NCBI GenBank assembly: GCA_019634575.1
Contig: JAHCAY010000003.1
Location: 1-64,000, forward strand
Length of the DNA stretch: 64,000 bases
Origin: Candidatus Didemnitutus sp.
GTDB lineage: Bacteria > Verrucomicrobiota > Verrucomicrobiia > Opitutales > Opitutaceae
Direction: 5' to 3'
The notes beneath the pieces are model-generated. The model ran no database searches and had not been told where the DNA came from. It worked only from the letters and a program-made list of their open reading frames with translations. Made by a program: the position numbers and the translations under genes. Positions 42,962 to 51,175 of the stretch are shown one piece after another (positions within the stretch are counted from its first letter, which is position 1; each line of letters begins with the position of its first letter).

Positions 42962-44281
42962 TCAGCCGCGGTTCGGTTGGGCAAACCGGTAGGCCGCCAC
43001 CGCCTCGTCTCGCACGCTGCCGGCCGGCAGCGTTTGCAGCCACTGCCACGCGCGCACCGGATCCGTCGACGCCCAGACCGGCATGATGTCCCGCACTGCC
43101 CGGCGACGGGTCGCCTCGCCGGCCACGCCACTCAGCCACGTCGTGGCGGCCGCGGGGTCGCTATTCGCCCAAGCGACCGCCACGGAAATCAGCGCCCGCT
43201 CCCGGCCCTCGTCGGCGGGGAGTTGCAGGGCCAGCTGCGCCGCTTCGACCGGCGCGTCGAGGGCGCGTTGCGCCACTGCGGCGTTGACGAACTCGGCGCG
43301 CTCGGCGCTCGACAACGACTCCGCCCACCGGCTCGCCGCCGCGAAATCCACCGCCCCCCATTGGCGTGCAAGCTGTTCGAGCGCGGAGTTCGAGGGGGAA
43401 AATTCCCGCCAATGCGCCGCCGCTCCAGCCGGGTCCTGCTCGATCCACCCCGGCAACATGCTCGCCTCGACGGCTCGACGCAGATCGCCCGGCGGCAACT
43501 GCGATGCCCACGCCCGCGCCGCCGCGAGGTCCTCCACCACCCAGCGAGCCGAGAGCGAAGCGGCCGCCTGTTGCGCGAGCGGTCCGTCGCCCAGCCGGAC
43601 GATGCAGGCCGCGGCCAGCTCGGGCTCGCTTTGCACCATGCCCTGCAACGCGACAGACAGCAGCGCCTCCTGGCGCGGATCGTTCGTCTGCGCGCGAATC
43701 CAATCGATCGTCGCCGCCGGATCGTGCGTCGCCCACTCGCCGACAATCGCCTCAATCGTCGTCACCCGCGGCAAGCCGTTGAGCCGGGTGGACGCATCCG
43801 CGACCGCCGCACCGCCATCGCGACGCGCCCAGGCGCGGTAGGCGATCTCCGCGATGCGCCGTCCGGTCTCGCCGCCCACTTCGGAACGGGCCAGCTGGAG
43901 CGCCGCCGGGGCGTCGGCCTCAGCGAGCGCACCCAGCGCGATCGTCCACAGATCGTTGCGCATCACGCCCGGCGGCTGGGCGCGCACCCACGCCAGGGCC
44001 GCGTCGCGATCGCGTTCAAGCCATGAGACAAGTCCCGTGCTCACGCGACGACGCGCCGCTCCGCCCGGCGAGGTGGACGCCCATGCGGCCCAGTCACCGG
44101 GACCTTCGCTCTGCCTCGCCTCCATGGCGACCGGCGACCCGGAAGACGCCATCCCGCTCGCGACGGCGACCGTCGGTGCCAATCGGGGCGCCGGCACTTT
44201 CCATTGTCCGACGATCTCGCGACCCGCAGCGCCGAGCACGAAGCCCAGCAGCACCAGACCCGCCGCGTCCGACCGTTTCAT
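42962..44281 (-). CDS. Membrane-anchored W-DP helical-repeat protein
   Basis: 439 residues from ATG 44281 (MKRSDAAGLVLLGFVLGAAG). The N-terminus is a single hydrophobic anchor or signal. The remainder is about eight degenerate helical repeats of 33-50 residues around the pattern W-x3-D-(P)-x-A-A-x-x-W: 'WATHDPAATIDWIRAQ', 'WIEQDPAGAAAHWRE', 'WANSDPAAATTWLSG' and 'WASTDPVRAWQWLQTL'. Such TPR-like solenoid repeats recur in verrucomicrobial proteins of unknown function and suggest protein-protein binding at the periplasmic face. The gene lies seven bases after the AraC stop and before the DUF1573-cytochrome gene. Function unknown. Confidence 0.78.
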   Translation of the reverse strand: MKRSDAAGLVLLGFVLGAAGREIVGQWKVPAPRLAPTVAVASGMASSGSPVAMEARQSEGPGDWAAWASTSPGGAARRRVSTGLVSWLERDRDAALAWVRAQPPGVMRNDLWTIALGALAEADAPAALQLARSEVGGETGRRIAEIAYRAWARRDGGAAVADASTRLNGLPRVTTIEAIVGEWATHDPAATIDWIRAQTNDPRQEALLSVALQGMVQSEPELAAACIVRLGDGPLAQQAAASLSARWVVEDLAAARAWASQLPPGDLRRAVEASMLPGWIEQDPAGAAAHWREFSPSNSALEQLARQWGAVDFAAASRWAESLSSAERAEFVNAAVAQRALDAPVEAAQLALQLPADEGRERALISVAVAWANSDPAAATTWLSGVAGEATRRRAVRDIMPVWASTDPVRAWQWLQTLPAGSVRDEAVAAYRFAQPNRG

Positions 44282-44288
44282 TCGTCCA

Positions 44289-45230
44289 CTATGCCGAAAA
44301 TGCGGGCCCCGTTGGAATAGCGGGACTCCGGTTTGTTTTAGCATTTCCGCCAACGGTGTCCGCCCCGCCGCCGGAGGACTGCGCCCGCCTGGCCTTCGCA
44401 AACGCCAGCGGCGAGAGACCGTAGGCCTGGCGAAACGCGCGACTGAAAACATAGACCGACGAGAAACCCGTCAGCTCTGCAACCTCCGTCACGCGCAGCC
44501 GGCCCGCTTCGATCAATCCGCGCGCCCGCTCGAGGCGCATCCTGCGCAAGTGGCGGCCCAGCGGCACGCCGCTCGAGAGATGAAACTGTGCGCGAACATG
44601 GCTTACGCTCACTCCGAGCGATTGCGCGATTTCCTTCACTTTTGCGCCTGCACCGCAGGCCCCGGCGATGCGATCGACCAGTCGCACCAGATCGCCCCGC
44701 TCCGCCGGAAGCGGGGTCGCCCGAGGGGCCTGCCGCAAATCCTGCAGCAAGGCCGCGAGTCGGAGCACGGTCAGATTCGCTCCATCCGGCTCCAGGAACG
44801 CCTGGACCAGCGCCGCCGCCGACCTCTCCGCCGGCGGCAAAAAGGCGACGCGCACATCTTGCAGCCCCGCCAGGCTCGACGCATCGACCATCTCGAACGT
44901 GACGAACAGCCAGCGCAACGCCGCGTCGCGGTCGTCCGGGTAGTGATGGAACTGGAATGGGAACACCAACAGCGCCTCCCCCGGGCCCAGCAGGTGCGTC
45001 GTGCCGTCGACCGACACCTGCGCGTCACCCTCGATGGCGAGGATGAGCGTGAACCGATGGTGGAGAAACTGCCCGCGGTGCGCGCCTTGGAGTTCGGTCC
45101 GCCGCGCCCGCTGGAAGCAAATCACGTTGTTCGGCAGAGCGCCCACATCCCCGCGCCGGCCCTCGAGCAGCGGGACCTGCGGGGACACGAGGCGACCCAG
45201 CAAATCTCCAAGGTGATGTCGCGCGGACAT
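44289..45230 (-). CDS. AraC-family transcriptional regulator
   Basis: 313 residues. The N-terminal cupin-like sensor domain (about 20-150) has 'HHRFTLILAIEGDAQVSVDG', 'LLGPGEALLVFPFQFHHYP' and 'RWLFVTFEM'. The C-terminal AraC double helix-turn-helix contains 'KVKEIAQSLGVSVSHVRAQF' and 'VTEVAELTGFSSVYVFSRAF', then 'RQAYGLSPLAFAKARRA'. Such proteins usually activate sugar-use genes in response to a sugar. It is divergent from the BadF-type kinase gene, with operator copies B and C between them. It heads a three-gene minus-strand operon and is a candidate regulator of the surrounding cluster. Confidence 0.92.
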   Translation of the reverse strand: MSARHHLGDLLGRLVSPQVPLLEGRRGDVGALPNNVICFQRARRTELQGAHRGQFLHHRFTLILAIEGDAQVSVDGTTHLLGPGEALLVFPFQFHHYPDDRDAALRWLFVTFEMVDASSLAGLQDVRVAFLPPAERSAAALVQAFLEPDGANLTVLRLAALLQDLRQAPRATPLPAERGDLVRLVDRIAGACGAGAKVKEIAQSLGVSVSHVRAQFHLSSGVPLGRHLRRMRLERARGLIEAGRLRVTEVAELTGFSSVYVFSRAFRQAYGLSPLAFAKARRAQSSGGGADTVGGNAKTNRSPAIPTGPAFSA

Positions 45231-45275
45231 GGGTGGTGGCGTGGAAAATACGGGCCGCCGGGCGGCGGGCCTGTG

Positions 45276-45291
45276 ATAACTGCTTGGTTAC
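45276..45291. promoter_or_regulatory. Palindromic operator B (ATAACT-GCTT-GGTTAC)
   Basis: A 16-bp inverted repeat in the divergent araC/kinase region, 45 bases upstream of the AraC ATG. It is preceded by gtg so that TGATAAC, a -10-like element, overlaps its left arm. Confidence 0.65.
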
Positions 45292-45424
45292 TTTATTTCG
45301 ATTGCGCCCGCTGGCTAGGAAAAAATTCCGTAAACCCCGCGCCCGGGCCGTCTGCCCGCCGCGCGCGCCGGCTTTGCCGCGTTTTCGATTGGACACCCAC
45401 CGCGCCGCCAGGAACATTGCCCGC

Positions 45425-46423
45425 GTGGTTACCAATCGGTTACTTCTTGGCATCGATGGCGGCGGCACGCACACCCGCGCGCTCCTCGCCGCGCCGGACG
45501 GCACCATCCTCGGCCGCGGCCGCGCCCCCGGCTGCAACTACCACAACGTCGGGCTCGACGCGGCGCTCCGGCACATGGCCGCGGCGGCGGCCGGGGCCTG
45601 CGCCGCCGCCCGCTGTCCGGTGGAGGACATCCACACCGCCTTTATCGGCACGGCCGGCGTGAAAGCCGCCGAGGACATTGCGGCGCTCCACGACGGCAAC
45701 CGCCGCGCGGGAGCGCTGCCGGCGCCACAGGTGGTTTTTGCCAACGATTCCGAGAATGCGCACGCCGCCGGCTTGGGCGGCCGGCCGGGTGTCGCGCTCA
45801 TCGCCGGCACCGGCTCCATCGCCCTCGGGCGGGACGAACACGGACGGTCCTTCCTCTGCGGCGGCTGGGGCTGGCTGGTCGACGACGGAGCCAGCGGATG
45901 CTGGCTGGGACTGCAGGCCCTGCATGCCGTCGCGCGGGCGGTGGACGGGCGCGGGCCCGCCACCCATCTCCGTGAGCCCCTGCTCGCCGCCCTCGGCCTG
46001 AAGGATCCGCAGACGATTCTGCGCCGCATCTACACCGTCGACCTGGGCGCATCCGACTTCGCGCTGCTCGCTCCGCTGGTATTCGCCGCGGCGCGGCAGT
46101 GCGACGCCGTCGCCCTGGAAATCCTGCGCCGCGGCGCCGAGCGCGCGGCCGAGCTGGCCGCCGGTGCGCAACGCGGCGCCGCCCTGCCATGCGATTGCGA
46201 AGTCGTCCTGCTCGGCGGCGTCGCCCAGTCCGGCGCGCCCTATCAACCGATGATCGAAGCCGCGATCCGGCGGCACCTGCCAGCGGCGCGCCTCGTGGCG
46301 CCCGTTCTCCCCGCTGAATTCGGCGCGCTCGTCCGCGCCCGCGAGATCGCCGGTGCGAAACCGGACGCAGCCTTCATGGCCCAACTGCAGGCCTCCAGCG
46401 CCACCGCTTCCTCCCATGCATGA
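45425..46423 (+). CDS. BadF/BadG/BcrA/BcrD-type sugar kinase (N-acetylglucosamine kinase-like)
   Basis: 332 residues from GTG 45425 (start codon then VTNRLLLGIDGGG); the frame continues 64 codons upstream through the AraC control region, which is unlikely to be translated. ASKHA ATPase motifs: phosphate-1 'LLLGIDGGGTHTRALLAAPD', 'GTAGVKAAED', 'FANDSENAHAAGLGG' (catalytic Asp region), 'VALIAGTGSIALGRDEHG', 'GWGWLVDDGASGCWLGLQAL' and a late 'VVLLGGVAQSGAPY' adenosine motif. This is the architecture of GlcNAc kinases, so it may phosphorylate an amino sugar or related hexose in the cytoplasm. The start codon abuts operator C, which overlaps the first codons. The next gene overlaps its stop (ATGCATGA). 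Confidence 0.86.
   Translation: MVTNRLLLGIDGGGTHTRALLAAPDGTILGRGRAPGCNYHNVGLDAALRHMAAAAAGACAAARCPVEDIHTAFIGTAGVKAAEDIAALHDGNRRAGALPAPQVVFANDSENAHAAGLGGRPGVALIAGTGSIALGRDEHGRSFLCGGWGWLVDDGASGCWLGLQALHAVARAVDGRGPATHLREPLLAALGLKDPQTILRRIYTVDLGASDFALLAPLVFAAARQCDAVALEILRRGAERAAELAAGAQRGAALPCDCEVVLLGGVAQSGAPYQPMIEAAIRRHLPAARLVAPVLPAEFGALVRAREIAGAKPDAAFMAQLQASSATASSHA
45428..45443. promoter_or_regulatory. Palindromic operator C (GTTACC-AATC-GGTTAC), overlapping the kinase start
   Basis: The right half matches the consensus exactly and the left half has one mismatch. It lies immediately after the putative GTG start of the kinase gene. This makes either a leaderless or translation-overlapping control, or a different start, likely. 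Confidence 0.55.
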
Positions 46424-47003
46424 CATCGCCTCCCTTTTGGGCTGCTACGACTCCGCGACCGGCCGCATCGCCGGGCGGCCTCTCGTCGAGCGCCGCCTCT
46501 CCGATCTGCGCGGCTCGTTTGCCGACACCGCCGCTTACGAAACGGCCCTCCGCGCCGGGAATCCCCTGCTCTACTCCGTGAGTTCCGTCGAGCCCGGCCG
46601 CGGGCCCGGAGACCTGCACTACGGTCTCGGCCTGCTTCAGCCCGGCCGGATCGGCGACGAATACTTTCTCACCAAAGGCCATCTGCACTCCTGGCGTCCC
46701 GCTGCCGAAGTCTATGTCGGACTCCGCGGCACGGGCGCCATGCTGCTCGAAGACGAGCACAGCGGCGAAGCGCAGCTGATCGAGCTCGGCGCCGGCCAGA
46801 TCGTCTACGTGCCCGGCAACACGGCGCACCGCACGGTCAACACGGGAACGGAACCGCTCGTCTATCTCGGCATCTATCCCGCCGCCGCCGGCCACGACTA
46901 CCAGAGCATCGCGGCGAAGAATTTCGCGCACGTCGTCGTCACACGCGCCGGTCGGCCCACGCTCGTGCGCCGCTCCGAATATCGCCCCGCAGCCAACCCC
47001 TGA
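46416..47003 (+). CDS. Cupin-type glucose-6-phosphate isomerase
   Basis: 195 residues from ATG 46416 (MHDIASLLGCYDSATG), overlapping the kinase stop by eight bases. This is the archaeal/Thermococcus-type phosphoglucose isomerase cupin. Metal-binding motif 1 is 'EYFLTKGHLHSWRPAAEVYV' (two His and a Glu), and motif 2 is 'QIVYVPGNTAHRTVNTG', containing the last His. It interconverts glucose-6-phosphate and fructose-6-phosphate. Its place after a sugar kinase suggests it handles the phosphorylated product, perhaps after deamination, or a related aldose phosphate. Confidence 0.88.
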   Translation: MHDIASLLGCYDSATGRIAGRPLVERRLSDLRGSFADTAAYETALRAGNPLLYSVSSVEPGRGPGDLHYGLGLLQPGRIGDEYFLTKGHLHSWRPAAEVYVGLRGTGAMLLEDEHSGEAQLIELGAGQIVYVPGNTAHRTVNTGTEPLVYLGIYPAAAGHDYQSIAAKNFAHVVVTRAGRPTLVRRSEYRPAANP

Positions 47004-47009
47004 TCCCCG

Positions 47010-47402
47010 ATGAGCTACGTCACCAAACCCATTCCCGCCGAAAAGCCGGCCGTCGACCTCGTCACGCGCCCGTGGGGATCCTTCAAGCAGTTCGCGCACA
47101 ACCGCGAGACGACCGTCTCGTTGATGTCCGTGCTCCCGGGCCAGCGGCTCAGTCTCCAATCGCACACGGGCCGCGCCGAACTCTGGATCGTGCTCGACGA
47201 CGGCGCCACCGTGACCGTCGGCGAAGCCACCCGCATGTGCCGCGCGGGCGACGAGATTTGGATTCCGGCCAACGAAAAGCACCGCCTCGGCAATCCCACC
47301 GCAACGCCCGTCCGCGTCCTCGAGGTGGCGTTCGGCAACTGGCAGCAGGCCGACATCACGCGCTACGACGACGACTTCGCGCGTCCCAACAAGGGAGACT
47401 GA
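47010..47402 (+). CDS. Cupin mannose-6-phosphate isomerase (type II, AlgA C-terminal-like)
   Basis: 130 residues of the cupin domain found at the C-terminus of bifunctional mannose-6-phosphate isomerase/GDP-mannose pyrophosphorylases. It shows 'RPWGSFKQFAHNRETTVSLM', 'SLQSHTGRAELWIVLDDGA', 'CRAGDEIWIPANEKHRLGN' and 'RVLEVAFGNWQ'. It lies six bases after the cupin GPI gene and before a third isomerase gene. Expected to isomerise mannose-6-phosphate and fructose-6-phosphate, with zinc bound by the cupin histidines. Confidence 0.88.
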   Translation: MSYVTKPIPAEKPAVDLVTRPWGSFKQFAHNRETTVSLMSVLPGQRLSLQSHTGRAELWIVLDDGATVTVGEATRMCRAGDEIWIPANEKHRLGNPTATPVRVLEVAFGNWQQADITRYDDDFARPNKGD

Positions 47403-47404
47403 CG

Positions 47405-49156
47405 ATGCCGCCCCGTCCCGCGAACTACGACAAATTCCCCTTCATCCCCGTCCCCGCCGCTCACGCTGCCGACTGCTGGGTCGGATGGAGCGAGATCGGC
47501 ACGCGCCTCGGTGCGGCGATCACCGGGCACGGCGCCCTCGTGGTCGACTGCTACCCGGGCGTCCATCTCGATGACGTCCGCCACGCACTGGCGGCGGCCC
47601 TGCGCCCCGCGGTGGTGATCGACACACGCGAGGCGTTCAAGCCCGCCGCGACGATCGACAAGCTCGTCGCCCCGGACCTCGGCGGCGCGGATCCGATCTT
47701 CGGCCGGCTCACACGCCTGCGCTTCGACGATTTCCTCGATCCGCATCGCGTCGCCGAGTTGCGCGCGAAGATCACCCTTGCACGCGGACTGGCGCTCGTC
47801 GTCGGCCCGGCGGCGGCACTCGTCTGTCCGGAGCCCGCCGTTCTCGTCTATGCCGACCTGCCGCGCTGGGAAGGCCAGCTCCGCCAGCGGCGCAACGAGG
47901 TGCCGAACCTCGGCGCGGCCAACCACGCCCTCGCCGGTTCGCTGAAATACAAGCGCGCGTTCTTCGTCGATTGGCGCGTCGCCGATCACGAGAAACGCCG
48001 CACGATGCCGCGCTGGGATTTTCTGCTCGATACCGTCGACCGCGCCGCACCGAAGCTCATCACCGGTGCCGCGCACCTCGCCGCGCTCGAGGCGGCGGCG
48101 CGCCGACCGTTCCGCGTGGTGCCGTTCTTCGACCCGGGTCCCTGGGGCGGCCAATGGATGAAGGAAGTCTGCGACCTCGACCGCTCCGCGAAGAACTTCG
48201 CGTGGTGCTTCGACTGCGTGCCGGAGGAAAACAGCCTGCTGCTCGCCTTCGCGCGGGCGCGCGTCGAGATCCCGGCGATCAACCTCGTGTTTCGCCACCC
48301 CGAACAGCTGCTCGGTCCGGCGGTGCACGCCCGCTTCGGCGCCGAGTTTCCGATCCGCTTCGACTTCCTCGACACCATGGGCGGCGGCAACCTCTCGCTG
48401 CAGGTCCACCCGCCGACCGAGCAGGCGCGCACGGAGTTCGGTCTCCCCTACACGCAAGACGAGAGCTACTACATCCTCGACGCCGAGCCCGGTGCGCGCG
48501 TCTACCTCGGACGCGCCAACGGTGCGGACCAAGCGGAGATGTTCGACGCGCTCGCGGCCGCGCAGCAATCCGGCCAGTTCGAGGCCGAGAAATTCGCCGC
48601 CAGCTTTCCTGCGAGGACGCACGACCACTTTCTCATTCCCGCCGGCACGCTGCACTGCTCCGGGGCCGGCAGCATGGTGTTGGAGATCAGCGCCACGCCC
48701 TACATCTTCACCTTCAAGCTCTGGGATTGGGGTCGGCTCGGTCTCGACGGCAAACCGCGCCCGATCAACCTCGAGCGCGGCCGCCGCGCGATCCGTTGGG
48801 AACGCGACGCCGACTACGCCCGGCAGCACCTCGTCAACCAAGTGACGCCGGTCGAGTCCGGCGTCGGCTGGCGGGAGGAGCGCACCGGACTGCATCCGGC
48901 CGAGTTCATCGAAACGCGCCGCCACTGGTTCAGTGGCAGCGTGCCTCACGACACCGGCGGCGGCGTGAACGTGCTCAATCTCGTGCAAGGCGCGGAAGCG
49001 ATCGTCGAGAGTCCGAACGGCGCGTTCGTGCCGTTCGTCGTGCACTACGCCGAGACGTTCATCGTGCCGGCGGGCGTCGGCGCCTACACGATTCGCCCGC
49101 ACGGCCGCGGCCTCGGGCAGGAGTGTGCGACGCTCAAGGCGTTCGTGCGGACGTGA
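47405..49156 (+). CDS. Large class I mannose-6-phosphate isomerase with N-terminal kinase-like domain
   Basis: 583 residues from ATG 47405, with GGGAG upstream; it begins two bases after the preceding stop. Residues 1-215 resemble a uridine-kinase-like P-loop domain ('FDDFLDPHRV', 'VYADLPRWEGQLRQRRNEV') but lack a Walker A motif at the expected place ('HGALVVDCYPGV'), so the domain is probably inactive. Residues 235-583 are the class I phosphomannose isomerase: 'TMGGGNLSLQVHP' supplies the Gln/His zinc ligands, 'DESYYIL' a Glu, and 'FLIPAGTLHCSGAGSMVLEI' the late His. Together with the two cupin enzymes this makes three successive hexose-phosphate isomerases. The natural substrate may be an unusual sugar phosphate. 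Confidence 0.85.
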   Translation: MPPRPANYDKFPFIPVPAAHAADCWVGWSEIGTRLGAAITGHGALVVDCYPGVHLDDVRHALAAALRPAVVIDTREAFKPAATIDKLVAPDLGGADPIFGRLTRLRFDDFLDPHRVAELRAKITLARGLALVVGPAAALVCPEPAVLVYADLPRWEGQLRQRRNEVPNLGAANHALAGSLKYKRAFFVDWRVADHEKRRTMPRWDFLLDTVDRAAPKLITGAAHLAALEAAARRPFRVVPFFDPGPWGGQWMKEVCDLDRSAKNFAWCFDCVPEENSLLLAFARARVEIPAINLVFRHPEQLLGPAVHARFGAEFPIRFDFLDTMGGGNLSLQVHPPTEQARTEFGLPYTQDESYYILDAEPGARVYLGRANGADQAEMFDALAAAQQSGQFEAEKFAASFPARTHDHFLIPAGTLHCSGAGSMVLEISATPYIFTFKLWDWGRLGLDGKPRPINLERGRRAIRWERDADYARQHLVNQVTPVESGVGWREERTGLHPAEFIETRRHWFSGSVPHDTGGGVNVLNLVQGAEAIVESPNGAFVPFVVHYAETFIVPAGVGAYTIRPHGRGLGQECATLKAFVRT

Positions 49157-49187
49157 GGCGAGCAACCCTGCCGGCTGGAAGCTGGCG

Positions 49188-50423
49188 CTACTTTGCGAGG
49201 CGCCGGGCTACGTAAGTCACGGCACGAGCCACCTTGGCGACGTAGCCCTCGGTCATCGCTTCGTTGATGTAGAGTAGAATGCCGTCGCGGATGATCGCCT
49301 CGGCGACGGGACAATGAACCTCGCGATAATCCATCGAGGTCAGACCGGCGTCGCGCACCGGCCAGGCGCCACCGAAGAAATTGTGCGTCTGGAACACGCG
49401 GTAACCGTAGACCGGTTTCGGGAGATAGCCGGGATTGAGATTCACGCCTTCGGCGCGAAGCGCTTCGGCGAAGGCCGTCGCACCGCCCGCGAAACGCTCC
49501 TCCTCGAGGCGGAAGAAATAAAACCAGTAACTGTGCGTGTCGCCCGCGCGCTTCAGCGGGGGCAACAATCCCGGCACGCCGACGAGCGCCTCGTCGAGCT
49601 GGGCCGCGATGGCGATGCGGCGCGCGACGATGCCGTCGAGCTTCGGCAGTTGGGCCGCGGCGATCGCCGCCTGCGGCTCGGTGATGCGATAGTTGGGAGC
49701 GAGGTCGGCGGGATCGCGCAGGAGAGCGACGTCGCGCTCGCCCGCCACGCGGTCGTAGGACTTGTCGCCCCACTTCTGCAGGCTGACGCCGTAGGCATCG
49801 GAATTGGTGCCCACCATGCCGCCATCGCCGCAGCTGAGATGCTTGAAGTCGTTGAACGAGTAGCAGCCGAAGTCGCCGATGAGTCCGACCGGCGTGCCTT
49901 GATATCTCGCGCCCCACGCCTGCGCGCAGTCCTCGATCAGCGCGAGCCGATGCTCGGTCGCGATCGCCCTGAGCGCCGCGAGGTCGCACGGATTGCCGGC
50001 GAGGTGAACCGCGAGGATCGCGCGCGTCTTTGCCGTGATGGCGCGACGCACCGCGGCCGGATCGAGATTGTAGGTGCGCGGCTCGAGGTCGGCGAAAACC
50101 GGCACGGCCTGCTGATAGAGGATGCCGATGACCGAACCCATGTCGGTGATCGGCGGCACGATGACTTCCTCGCCCGGTTTCAGGCGCAGCGCGGCGAGCG
50201 CGATGTGGATCGACGCCGTGCCGGACGAACAGGGAAAACAATGCCGAAGCGGATAGGCGCGCCGGAATTCCTCGAGCAACGCGGTCGTCTGCGGGCCCCG
50301 CCAATAGAACAGCGAGGGTTGATCGAGCATCGCGGTCAGGCGCGCGAGCTCGGGCGCACCCCAGCGGCGCGGGCGCGGGAACGGTTCGTCGACGATCGGG
50401 GCGGACTTCGGGTTCGCGTTCAC
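49188..50423 (-). CDS. DegT/DnrJ/EryC1-family PLP-dependent sugar aminotransferase
   Basis: 411 residues. Fold-type I aminotransferase of the DegT class: 'FPCSSGTASIHIALAALRLK', 'EVIVPPITDMGS', 'VHLAGNPCDLAALRAIA', 'LIEDCAQAWGARYQG' (Asp binding the pyridine N), and the PLP lysine in 'CYSFNDFKHLSCGDGGMV'. It ends with 'NFFGGAWPV' and 'HCPVAEAIIRDGILLYI'. DegT enzymes transfer an amino group to a keto-sugar, or in reverse remove one. It is the last gene of a four-gene operon with two amidohydrolases and a ceramidase-like amidase, and overlaps the gene before it by four bases. A catabolic deaminating direction is possible given the context. Confidence 0.9.
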   Translation of the reverse strand: MNANPKSAPIVDEPFPRPRRWGAPELARLTAMLDQPSLFYWRGPQTTALLEEFRRAYPLRHCFPCSSGTASIHIALAALRLKPGEEVIVPPITDMGSVIGILYQQAVPVFADLEPRTYNLDPAAVRRAITAKTRAILAVHLAGNPCDLAALRAIATEHRLALIEDCAQAWGARYQGTPVGLIGDFGCYSFNDFKHLSCGDGGMVGTNSDAYGVSLQKWGDKSYDRVAGERDVALLRDPADLAPNYRITEPQAAIAAAQLPKLDGIVARRIAIAAQLDEALVGVPGLLPPLKRAGDTHSYWFYFFRLEEERFAGGATAFAEALRAEGVNLNPGYLPKPVYGYRVFQTHNFFGGAWPVRDAGLTSMDYREVHCPVAEAIIRDGILLYINEAMTEGYVAKVARAVTYVARRLAK

Positions 50424-51172
50424 AAGGAGAAAAACTCGCGCGCATTCGCCACGCCGATGCGCGCACGCTCAGCTGCGGTGAAATAATCGGTGGTGAGCTT
50501 CGCGCGCTGCGCTTCCGGCGAGAGCATGGGAGCGAGCGTGCCGAACATCACGCGGCGCGCCGGCAGAAGCTGGCGCAGGCGCGGTGCGAGTTCGTTGTGC
50601 TCCACGTAGGCGAGATCGATGGAGAAATTATCCACCTTGGCCGCGAGCAGCGTCGTTTCTCCCAAGGAAAGCCCCGTGCACAGCACGTGATGCTTCGGGA
50701 AGCGTTGCAGAAACTCCGTGAGCTCGGCGACCGGCACGCCGCGAATGTTCAATGCGAAGTAGCGCTGACGCTCGTCCTCCAACCGCACCGTGAGCACGAG
50801 CCGCAGTTTCGCGGCGGCGAGGGCGTCCATGAACCCTGCCATCCGCGCGTTTCGCAGGCGGTAGTTGTGGTAGTTGGGGAGAATGCGCACGGCGCGCGCC
50901 TCGGCAGCGCGGCAGGCTTCCAGTTGCTCGCGCCAGTTGGCCAGCGCGGGGTTGACGATCGGCAACGGCGCGAAGGCGCGAATGTGGCGCACGGCGTCGA
51001 ACAGATACGCGTTGGCCGTCATCGGCTCGGGTGCGAGCACGGCGTCGAGCGGCGACACGACCGCGCGCTTGATGCCGCTGCGTGCGAGATGCGCGGCCAG
51101 TTCGCCGGGCAGACGGCGGGGCGCCGCACTGAACGGCCAGTGTCCGAGGTAGGCGTTGACGTCGATGAGCAT
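50420..51172 (-). CDS. Amidohydrolase-2-like TIM-barrel protein
   Basis: 250 residues beginning 'MLIDVNAYLGHWPFSAAPRR'. The sequence follows the amidohydrolase-2/metal-dependent hydrolase pattern, but the first HxH motif is altered ('VNAYLGHW'). Later motifs are 'AVRILPNYHNYRL', 'LRLVLTVRLEDER', 'VLCTGLSLGET' and 'RVMFGTLAPMLSPEAQRAKL', the last with the usual position of the C-terminal catalytic acid. Metal binding may be partial, or the protein may be a lyase or lactonase rather than an amidase. It starts three bases after the paralogous gene and overlaps the aminotransferase start (ATGA). Confidence 0.75.
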   Translation of the reverse strand: MLIDVNAYLGHWPFSAAPRRLPGELAAHLARSGIKRAVVSPLDAVLAPEPMTANAYLFDAVRHIRAFAPLPIVNPALANWREQLEACRAAEARAVRILPNYHNYRLRNARMAGFMDALAAAKLRLVLTVRLEDERQRYFALNIRGVPVAELTEFLQRFPKHHVLCTGLSLGETTLLAAKVDNFSIDLAYVEHNELAPRLRQLLPARRVMFGTLAPMLSPEAQRAKLTTDYFTAAERARIGVANAREFFSL

Positions 51173-51175
51173 GAC

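Noticed and set aside
47363-49165. A 600-codon minus-strand frame opposite the large mannose-6-phosphate isomerase
   Set aside because: No domain; the plus-strand frame has all class I phosphomannose isomerase motifs.
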